Positions 1 to 4,704 of a DNA stretch of 7,295 nucleotides are shown here, piece by piece. The notes below the pieces were generated by a model. It had not been told where the DNA came from and made no database searches. It saw only the letters and a list, made by a program, of their open reading frames with translations. The first letter of the stretch is position 1. Each line of letters begins with the position of its first letter. The stretch is from Burkholderiaceae bacterium (GTDB lineage Bacteria > Pseudomonadota > Gammaproteobacteria > Burkholderiales > Burkholderiaceae_C): positions 1 through 7,295 of the forward strand of contig JAIRRE010000043.1 of assembly GCA_031256125.1 (NCBI GenBank), written 5' to 3'. The position numbers and the translations under genes were made by a program.

Positions 1-114
1 CTCGCCATAAAGACGTGCCACCGCGATCTGATCGACCGCCTCTGGCATGGCCGCCAAGCCCGGGGGCAACACATCGCGCGGCGACGCCGCTGGCGGCGGA
101 TCGGCGGGCATCAT
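1..114 (-). CDS. scpA: Segregation and condensation protein A, N-terminal part only (cut by window start)
   Basis: Only the first 38 codons are visible; the gene continues beyond base 1. Translation from the ATG at 114-112 begins MMPADPPPAASPRD and reaches AVDQIAVARLYGE. The motif (A)xARLYGE just after a proline/alanine-rich, poorly ordered lead is how betaproteobacterial ScpA proteins begin before their conserved kleisin domain. ScpA is the kleisin that bridges the SMC dimer and recruits ScpB, so it acts on the nucleoid in chromosome organisation and segregation. The start lies 13 bases after the stop of the DUF3460 gene, consistent with one operon; this DUF3460-scpA order is common in Burkholderiales from family knowledge. 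No strong Shine-Dalgarno precedes it, and a second in-frame ATG follows directly at 111-109. Identity rests on a short segment, so it is probable rather than certain. Confidence 0.65.
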   Translation of the reverse strand, partial: MMPADPPPAASPRDVLPPGLAAMPEAVDQIAVARLYGE

Positions 115-127
115 GCTCGCGCCCGGT

Positions 128-355
128 TCAATCGTCTTGATCGTCCGCCCCGGTCATATAAACATAGGGCCGTTGCGCCACGTGCGCGGCGCAGAATTGG
201 CCGAGCAAATCGCGATCCAGGTCCTGATCCCACAACCGCGCGCGGCCCTGACGCTGGGCTTCCTCCAGCCCCGGTCGCTCGTGCCAGAGCTGTGCGATGA
301 ACTGTGTCGCGTCCGACCTGTAATGCGGACGATAGAAGAGGCGTGCCAGAGACAT
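128..355 (-). CDS. DUF3460 family small protein
   Basis: A complete 75-residue protein. The central stretch YRSDATQFI, then HERPGLEEAQRQGRARLWD, and the terminal QRPYVY match the pattern I know for the DUF3460 family, small cytoplasmic proteins of unknown function found mainly in betaproteobacteria next to scpA. It has no signal peptide or membrane segment and ends in an acidic tail (DDQDD). I chose the ATG at 355-353; a TTG three codons upstream (364-362) is possible but weaker. Neither has a clear Shine-Dalgarno. It is the first gene of a minus-strand unit leading into scpA and diverges from ompR. The promoter-like sequence at 389-418 would give a leader of about 25 bases. Function is unknown; family assignment is fairly secure. 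Confidence 0.75.
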   Translation of the reverse strand: MSLARLFYRPHYRSDATQFIAQLWHERPGLEEAQRQGRARLWDQDLDRDLLGQFCAAHVAQRPYVYMTGADDQDD

Positions 356-356
356 T

Positions 357-373
357 TGAAACAAAGTGTAACA
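357..373 (+). promoter_or_regulatory. Tandem 10-bp-period half-sites resembling an OmpR box
   Basis: TGAAACA (357-363) and TGTAACA (367-373) are spaced exactly 10 bases start to start and differ at one position. On the other strand they read TGTTACA and TGTTTCA. OmpR binds as two protomers to tandem half-sites about one helical turn apart with a similar core, as in the enterobacterial ompF and ompC boxes. The pair sits directly upstream of ompR and across the leader of the divergent DUF3460 gene, where it could serve autoregulation. The resemblance is by eye, and the base preferences of this bacterium's OmpR are unknown. Confidence 0.35.
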
Positions 374-388
374 ATTGCTGATTTTCGT

Positions 389-418
389 ATTTTAAGCGGT
401 AGGATTCGCGGCTGTCGT
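389..418 (-). promoter_or_regulatory. Predicted sigma70-type promoter for the DUF3460-scpA unit
   Basis: Read on the minus strand, ACGACA (418-413, 4 of 6 to TTGACA) is followed after 18 bases by TAAAAT (394-389, 5 of 6 to TATAAT). Transcription would start near 382, about 27 bases ahead of the DUF3460 ATG. The -35 element lies inside the 11-bp direct repeats at 412-433, so a protein bound there would be expected to affect this promoter. Predicted from sequence only. Confidence 0.4.
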
Positions 419-433
419 AGTACTGTCGTAGTA
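412..433 (+). repeat. Perfect 11-bp tandem direct repeat, Pho-box-like
   Basis: The unit CTGTCGTAGTA occurs twice, head to tail, at 412-422 and 423-433. A Pho box is two CTGTCAT half-sites separated by 4 bases, an 11-bp period. Here each half-site reads CTGTCGT, one mismatch in seven, with a 4-base AGTA spacer, oriented towards ompR. The repeat ends 7 bases before the ompR Shine-Dalgarno and covers the -35 of the predicted divergent promoter. It may bind PhoB or another winged-helix response regulator, including OmpR itself. The repeat is directly visible; the binding role is inferred. Confidence 0.5.
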
Positions 434-455
434 GCCAGCAAAGGGGTTTTTTACC

Positions 456-1370
456 ATGCAAGCCGATTTCACGTCCGGCCTCGTTGAGGCGCTTCCCGGG
501 ACTGCAACCCCGACTGTGTCGCCGAAGAAGTCATCCGGGCACGGAATGATCGACTATATCCAGCCCATACCGCAGCCGGCAACGCAGAAGCCCACTCAGG
601 ATGCCGGCGACCAAGCGGCCACGGGGTCGCAGTCGCCCGCCACCATCGCCGCCGACAAGATCGTGGTGGTTGACGATGACGCCCGCATCCTGGACTTGCT
701 CCAGCGTTACCTGACGCAGGAAGGCTACAAGGTGGTGACGGCCCAAAACGCGAATGCGCTCACCCGCGTTCTGGCGTACCAGAACGTTAACCTGATCGTG
801 CTCGACGTAATGATGCCCGGCGAAGACGGTTTGTCGGTGGCCCGGCGTCTGCGCGCCGGAGGTAACAAGACACCCATCATCATGCTCACGGCCAAGGACG
901 AGGATGCCGACCGCATTATTGGCCTGGAAGTGGGCGCCGATGATTACCTGGGCAAACCTTTCAATCCGCGCGAATTGCTGGCGCGCGTGCGCGCCGTGCT
1001 GCGCCGCCGCCCGGCACAAGAAATGCCTGGCGCGCCATCGTCCGAAGGCGGCGAGAGCATCCGCTTCGGCCCCTTTATTTTCAACCTCACCTCGCGCACC
1101 CTCACGCGCGATGGGCAGGAGGTGCCGCTATCCACCGGTGAATTCGCCATGCTTAAAGCGCTGGCGCGCAACGCCCGCCAGCCGCTGGCGCGCGAAAAAT
1201 TGGCCCAACTCTCGCGCGGACGCGCGTTCGCGCCGTACGAACGCAGTCTGGACGTGCAAATCTCGCGCCTGCGCAAGCTCATCGAACCCAATCCAGCCAA
1301 CCCGCGCTACCTCCAGACCGTGTGGGGCGTGGGCTACGTGTTTGTGCCCGATGGGGCAACTTATGCCTGA
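456..1370 (+). CDS. ompR: Two-component response regulator OmpR with extended N-terminus
   Basis: A 304-residue DNA-binding response regulator, phosphorylated by EnvZ and expected to control outer-membrane and stress genes. The receiver domain spans roughly residues 67-183: acidic pocket DDD at 73-75, phosphoacceptor Asp117 in LIVLDVMMPGEDG, Thr145 in LTAK, and Lys167 in KPFNPRELLARVRAVLRR. The linker LPGAPS-type segment (190-195) and the winged-helix domain (about 202-300) contain STGEFAMLKAL, ERSLDVQISRLRKLIE and the ending LQTVWGVGYVFVPDG, closely matching enterobacterial OmpR rather than other family members. The start is supported by AAGGGG at 441-446, nine bases before the ATG. E. coli OmpR is about 239 residues, so this start leaves some 65 extra residues, rich in Pro, Thr, Gln and Ala and probably disordered. 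A second ATG at 546 (Met31) would still leave about 36 extra residues and has no good Shine-Dalgarno. Unusually, envZ does not follow directly: a brnTA module lies between. Confidence 0.93.
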   Translation: MQADFTSGLVEALPGTATPTVSPKKSSGHGMIDYIQPIPQPATQKPTQDAGDQAATGSQSPATIAADKIVVVDDDARILDLLQRYLTQEGYKVVTAQNANALTRVLAYQNVNLIVLDVMMPGEDGLSVARRLRAGGNKTPIIMLTAKDEDADRIIGLEVGADDYLGKPFNPRELLARVRAVLRRRPAQEMPGAPSSEGGESIRFGPFIFNLTSRTLTRDGQEVPLSTGEFAMLKALARNARQPLAREKLAQLSRGRAFAPYERSLDVQISRLRKLIEPNPANPRYLQTVWGVGYVFVPDGATYA

Positions 1371-1382
1371 CAGTTGGCGCGA

Positions 1383-1495
1383 TTTTTTGATATGTTTTTT
1401 GATGTCGGCACGCCGCAGTAGGTGGCGTGCGCGAACGCTAGTCGCTTTTGAAGGCCATGTTCACCACTTCCCATAGCTCGCGTGCCAGAGCTATG
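1383..1495. other. Hairpins and short repeats in the ompR-brnT gap
   Basis: The 264 bases between the ompR stop and brnT hold no convincing gene. Three structures are visible. TTTTTTGAT occurs twice (1383-1391 and 1395-1403, 12-bp period). GCACGCC (1408-1414) pairs with GGCGTGC (1424-1430), and two further pairs, one a G-U, leave a 5-base loop. CATAGCTC (1472-1479) pairs perfectly with GAGCTATG (1488-1495) around an 8-base loop. None is followed by the U-run of a classical terminator, though the T-runs just after ompR could contribute to termination. The stretch looks more AT-rich and less gene-like than its surroundings, as expected for DNA brought in with the toxin-antitoxin module. Confidence 0.5.
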
Positions 1496-1598
1496 CGCAT
1501 CTGTTCCGTACTATCGCGGCAGACGCAAGCTTTTTCGTTGCGGTCTGGAGCGGTGGAAATTGCTAGATTCGTGGCAGTTTTCAGTGCTCCCATGCTTG

Positions 1599-1627
1599 TT
1601 GACAGCCACTTATTTTGTGCGTACAGT
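1599..1627 (+). promoter_or_regulatory. Predicted sigma70-type promoter of brnTA, with possible operator
   Basis: TTGACA (1599-1604, perfect -35) is followed by a 17-base spacer and TACAGT (1622-1627, 4 of 6 to TATAAT). The expected transcription start, 6-8 bases after the -10, is 1633-1635, at the GTG of brnT. Across the -10 lies TGTGCGTACA (1616-1625), a 10-bp palindrome with one mismatched pair. A palindrome there is a plausible operator for the BrnA antitoxin, since brnTA modules are known to be self-repressed by BrnA; the operator call itself is inference. Confidence 0.6.
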
Positions 1628-1634
1628 TTGTCGC

Positions 1635-1904
1635 GTGGAAATCGAATTCGACCCTATCAAAAACGCTGCCAACATCCGTGATCGGGGCTTGTCGTTTGAA
1701 CTGGCGACCGAGTTCAATTTCGAGACTGCCGTGATCTGGAACGACACCCGGAAAGATTACCTGGAAACGCGCTTTGCAGCCTTGGGGCTGATTGGCGTGC
1801 GGGTTCATTCGCTGGTGTTTACCCAAACGCCCAAGGGCATCCGGATCATTAGCTTTCGCAAGGCCAACCCACGAGAGGTAAAACGCTATGAGCAAGCGCC
1901 CTGA
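1635..1904 (+). CDS. brnT: BrnT family toxin of a type II toxin-antitoxin module
   Basis: An 89-residue protein starting VEIEFDPIKNAANIRDRGLSF, the usual BrnT opening (E-F/W-D-x-x-K-x-x-x-N-x-x-x-H/R-G), and ending in IRIISFRKANPREVKRYE, the family's C-terminal signature (RIISARKA...RRxYE). BrnT has a RelE-like fold and inhibits protein synthesis by cutting RNA; BrnA neutralises it. The GTG at 1635 is chosen because the conserved N-terminus begins there and because the predicted promoter overlaps anything further upstream. There is no Shine-Dalgarno, so the message may be leaderless. The position where many family members have His in KHG carries Arg (R17). The gene overlaps brnA by 17 bases. 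A translation opened further upstream (from 1482) runs through the promoter and is not credible. Confidence 0.88.
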   Translation: MEIEFDPIKNAANIRDRGLSFELATEFNFETAVIWNDTRKDYLETRFAALGLIGVRVHSLVFTQTPKGIRIISFRKANPREVKRYEQAP

Positions 1905-2163
1905 CCCTGAATTGATCGATGATGACAACCCGGAATGGACGGATGAAATGATTAAGCAATCCATCCGCTTTGGCGACTTGCCAGAATCGCTACAGGCCAC
2001 GCTGCGCCGGGGGCGCGGCCCCAACAAAGCGCCGACGAAAGAGCGCATCAGCATTCGCCTTTCCCAGGAGACCGTGCAGTATTTCCGCGCCACGGGCGAT
2101 GGCTGGCAGACGCGCGTGGACCAAGCGCTACGCGAGTGGATGGCCGAGCATGTGGTGGCGTGA
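1888..2163 (+). CDS. brnA: BrnA family antitoxin
   Basis: A 91-residue protein with the BrnA layout: an acidic N-terminal segment with DDDNPEWTDE (11-20), a basic GRGPNKAPTKE (42-52), and a C-terminal ribbon-helix-helix DNA-binding part (about 53-88) with ERISIRLSQETVQYFRATG, GWQTRVDQALREWMA. It would bind and neutralise BrnT and, as a complex or alone, repress the promoter at 1599-1627. GAGAGG at 1873-1878 lies nine bases before the ATG inside the end of brnT, so the antitoxin has its own strong ribosome site while the toxin has none; this would favour antitoxin synthesis. The toxin-first order is normal for this family. The module stands between ompR and envZ. Confidence 0.9.
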   Translation: MSKRPDPELIDDDNPEWTDEMIKQSIRFGDLPESLQATLRRGRGPNKAPTKERISIRLSQETVQYFRATGDGWQTRVDQALREWMAEHVVA

Positions 2164-2218
2164 CCTCTGGACGGCCAAATAATAATGGCTCCCATTGAGA
2201 TCGTTTCCCAGCCTTTCA

Positions 2219-2257
2219 CGGAAGATCAGCAGTCAATCACAGAACTGCTGACTTCCG
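2219..2257 (+). other. Long stem-loop between brnA and envZ
   Basis: CGGAAG (2219-2224) pairs with CTTCCG (2252-2257), and TCAGCAGT (2226-2233) pairs with ACTGCTGA (2244-2251). This gives 14 base pairs with one bulged A (2225) and a 10-base loop. No U-run follows, so it is not a standard factor-independent terminator. It ends about nine bases before AAGG (2267-2270) and the ATG pair at 2273-2278. It may protect or process the message downstream of brnTA or modulate translation of the kinase. Confidence 0.55.
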
Positions 2258-2334
2258 CGCTAAACTAAGGCGATGATGAACCGGACGACACCGCCGCTTT
2301 TGAAGACGAAAACGACCCGCGCCATCGACGGCAC

Positions 2335-3696
2335 GTGGGCCTGTTCTGGTACACCTTCGGGCTGCTGACGCTGCTGCTGGCGATTAGCGCCGGTGCCAGT
2401 TATTGGGTGCTGCGCGTGGGCGATGAAGAATTGCGCGTCCAGGAAAACGCGCGCCAGATCACAGCCATGATGACCTTGGCGCGCGCGAGCTTGGCGCACA
2501 ACACCAGTCCCAGCCAGCGTGCGGCGTTCATCGACGCCCTGTCGTCGCAGGAATGGATGCGCCTGATTCCGCGCCACGCCAATGACCGCGTGCAACCGCT
2601 AGACAGCGGCACCAGGAAACAACGCTTGTTCGTCGTGCTGCGCCAACGCCTGGGAGCGCACACCGACATAGCGCGGAGCGTCAACAGTCAACCGGGCCTG
2701 TGGGTGAGTTTTGCCGTTGACAACGACCTCTGGTGGCTGTGGCAGGACCGCGCGGGCCTCGGTCAGGGCATCAACGGCGGCACTTGGCTCATTTGGCTGG
2801 CTCTGCTTGCGGCGGGCGTGCTGATCGGCGCGGCGCTGTTGGCGCGGCTGATCAACCGGCCGTTGGACGCGCTGGCCGCCGCCGCCCAGCAAGTCAGCCA
2901 AGGCGATTACGACAACAGCCGGCTCGATGAAACCATACGTCAGGCCGAGGTGTACACCGTCAACGCGCGCTTTAACCGCATGGCCGAGCAGATCGCCCGC
3001 GTCGAGCGCGAGCGCGCGCAGATGCTGGCGGGCATTTCGCACGATTTACGCACGCCGCTGGCGCGGCTGCGGCTGGACATCGAAATGAGCGTGCCCGACG
3101 AAACAGCGCGTGACAACATGGCCGCCGACATCGACCAGGTTGGCGCGACCCTGAACAAGTTTCTCGACTATGCGCGCCCGGTTCGCGGCGAGTTGAGCGT
3201 GGTCGATCTGCGCCGGCTGATCCTGCGGTGCGCGCTGCCTTTTGCCAGGCTCGAGGATATGTCGGTGCAGGTAGATGTGCCCAAGCGCTTGCATGTGCTG
3301 GTTGACGAGGTGGAACTGGCGCGCGTGATAGCCAATTTGCTGGAAAACGCGCACCGCTACGGCCAGACGCCCGATACCGGTTTTACCCGGGTGCGCATCG
3401 CCGCTACCGTCCGGGAGGGCTGGGTCCGGCTGCGCGTGCGCGATCATGGCGAAGGCGTGCCTGCTGCGGATATCGACCAGCTTACGCGCCCATTCTTTCG
3501 CAGCGACACAGCCCGGCAAAATGTCACCGGTACCGGGCTGGGGCTGGCAATATCCGCCCGCATGATCGAGGCCATGGGCGGCAAACTGCGCTTCGTCAAC
3601 GCCGTCAGCGGCGGGCTGCAAGCTTTGATTCGCTTGCAACTGGCCGACGGACCGGGCTGGGCGTGGGAGGACGACAGCGCCCACCCGCGCCGCTAA
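2335..3696 (+). CDS. envZ: EnvZ-like membrane sensor histidine kinase (5' end uncertain)
   Basis: A 453-residue inner-membrane kinase from GTG 2335. Two membrane segments (about 3-24 and 150-172) flank a periplasmic region of about 125 residues. A HAMP region follows (about 172-225), then the H-box GISHDLRTPL with phosphoacceptor His236, and the ATPase domain with N-box NLLENAHRYG (key Asn338), G1 DHGEGVP (370-376), PFFRS and G2 GTGLGLAI (399-406). All catalytic motifs are intact. H-box and G-boxes resemble EnvZ, and it is the presumed partner of OmpR, though separated from it by brnTA. The start is doubtful: in this frame only GTG 2335 is available after the TAA at 2266, it has a weak Shine-Dalgarno and it places the first membrane segment at residue 2. 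Two ATGs at 2273 and 2276, preceded by AAGG, lie in another frame. Whether the periplasmic region senses the same signal as enterobacterial EnvZ cannot be told. Confidence 0.85.
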   Translation: MGLFWYTFGLLTLLLAISAGASYWVLRVGDEELRVQENARQITAMMTLARASLAHNTSPSQRAAFIDALSSQEWMRLIPRHANDRVQPLDSGTRKQRLFVVLRQRLGAHTDIARSVNSQPGLWVSFAVDNDLWWLWQDRAGLGQGINGGTWLIWLALLAAGVLIGAALLARLINRPLDALAAAAQQVSQGDYDNSRLDETIRQAEVYTVNARFNRMAEQIARVERERAQMLAGISHDLRTPLARLRLDIEMSVPDETARDNMAADIDQVGATLNKFLDYARPVRGELSVVDLRRLILRCALPFARLEDMSVQVDVPKRLHVLVDEVELARVIANLLENAHRYGQTPDTGFTRVRIAATVREGWVRLRVRDHGEGVPAADIDQLTRPFFRSDTARQNVTGTGLGLAISARMIEAMGGKLRFVNAVSGGLQALIRLQLADGPGWAWEDDSAHPRR

Positions 3697-3757
3697 AAAT
3701 TTATCCGTAAATGTCGCAGCCCAACGCGCGCGGATTTGTTCAACGTTGCCTTAAACC

Positions 3758-3772
3758 AGGAGATCGAATGTG
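3758..3772 (+). promoter_or_regulatory. Ribosome site with overlapping ATG-stop and GTG start
   Basis: AGGAG (3758-3762) precedes ATGTGACC. The ATG at 3768 is followed at once by TGA, so it cannot encode anything. The GTG at 3770, which shares its G, opens the thioesterase frame seven bases after the Shine-Dalgarno. Ribosomes placed on the ATG would stop immediately, which could lower expression. The family N-terminus (HPLD near residues 7-10) agrees with the GTG start. Confidence 0.6.
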
Positions 3773-4702
3773 ACCGGGAATTGCCACCATCCACTGGATG
3801 AAGCTGTGGCGCTGCGCGTACTCACCGGCGCTGCGCAGGCCGCGCGCCGCTATGCCGGACAGACCCATGCGGGCTACGCCAACATGATCGGGCCGTATGG
3901 CGGCGTCACGGCGGCGCAGGCGCTGGCGGCGGTGATGGCGCATCCGGGGCGGCTGGGCGAACCCATCGCTTTTACCGGCAACTACGCCACCGCTCTCGCC
4001 GACGGGCAGTTCGAGATCGAAGCCGAGCCGGTGCGCACCAATCGCTCGACCCAGCATTGGGTGGTGCGCATCAGCCAAACCGGCGCCGATGGCGCGCCCG
4101 CCACGGTGTTTACCGCCACGGTGGTGACGGCGCTGCGCCGCTCGACCTGGAGAGCGCACGATATACCGATGCCCGCTGACCTGCCGGCGCCCGAGTCGGT
4201 GCCGGGCAACCTCCATGTCCGGCGGACGCTGGATCAGGCGCTCAGCCGCGGCTTACCGCCGGACGCCGGGTCCAATTCCGCATCCGAGGCGCTGTCCGCG
4301 CCGCGCGTGCCATGGCTGGCGCGCTACGACATCCGGCCCATCGCCGGTCGAATACCCAGCCAGTGGGATGGCAGCGAGGCCGACGACAGCCAGACCCTGC
4401 AATGGATGCGCGACGAACCGCCCAGGCCGCTCGATTTCATCAGCTTGACGGCGCTGGCCGACACCTTCTTTCCGCGCGTCTGGCTGCGGCGCGCCCGGCA
4501 TACCCCCATCGGCACCGTTTCAATCACCATTTACTACCATGCCCAGGCCGGTGATCTGGCCGCCGCCGGGGCCGATTACCTGCTGGGGCAGGCGCACGGG
4601 TTGTCGTACTTCAACGGCTTTTTCGACCAAAGCGCCCTCCTGTGGAGCCGCGCTGGCAACCTGCTGGTGACGACGCATCAAATCGTCTATTTCAAGGAAT
4701 GA
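3770..4702 (+). CDS. TesB-like double-hotdog acyl-CoA thioesterase
   Basis: A 310-residue soluble protein expected to hydrolyse acyl-CoA thioesters to free acid and CoA. The N-terminal hotdog carries HPLDEAVAL near the start and YANMIGPYGGVTAAQAL (36-52), typical of the thioesterase family with tandem 4HBT domains. The C-terminal hotdog has LTALADTFFPRVW (226-238), with Asp231 at the position expected for the catalytic Asp, then GTVSITIYYHA (248-258) and an ending FFDQSALLWSRAGNLLVTTHQIVYF, like the TesB C-terminus (xSLMWxxxGxLLAxTHQ). Substrate chain length cannot be read from sequence. It starts with GTG 71 bases after envZ, with no clear promoter or terminator between them, so co-transcription is possible. 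Its stop overlaps an ATG (ATGA at 4699-4702), tying it to the next gene. Length is normal for the family. Confidence 0.85.
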   Translation: MTGNCHHPLDEAVALRVLTGAAQAARRYAGQTHAGYANMIGPYGGVTAAQALAAVMAHPGRLGEPIAFTGNYATALADGQFEIEAEPVRTNRSTQHWVVRISQTGADGAPATVFTATVVTALRRSTWRAHDIPMPADLPAPESVPGNLHVRRTLDQALSRGLPPDAGSNSASEALSAPRVPWLARYDIRPIAGRIPSQWDGSEADDSQTLQWMRDEPPRPLDFISLTALADTFFPRVWLRRARHTPIGTVSITIYYHAQAGDLAAAGADYLLGQAHGLSYFNGFFDQSALLWSRAGNLLVTTHQIVYFKE

Positions 4703-4704
4703 CC

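Noticed and set aside
375..405. Possible forward promoter for ompR (TTGCTG at 375, TAGGAT at 400)
   Set aside because: The spacer is 19 bases and the -35 matches poorly. An activator-dependent promoter may be here, but the elements are too weak to call.
47..487. A 146-codon plus-strand frame across the DUF3460/scpA region
   Set aside because: It is antisense to two recognisable genes and crosses the divergent promoter region; composition fits a shadow frame in GC-rich DNA.
1438..1593. A 51-codon minus-strand frame ending STEQMRIALARELWEVVNMAFKSD
   Set aside because: It starts with ATG and its end looks helical, but it has no Shine-Dalgarno, no recognised family and contains the perfect inverted repeat at 1472-1495. 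It could be a gene remnant but cannot be supported.
2185..2268. A 27-codon plus-strand frame (MAPIEIVSQPF...) after brnA
   Set aside because: No clear ribosome site or recognised family, and most of it is the stem-loop at 2219-2257. Probably chance, though a tiny third gene of the module is not excluded.
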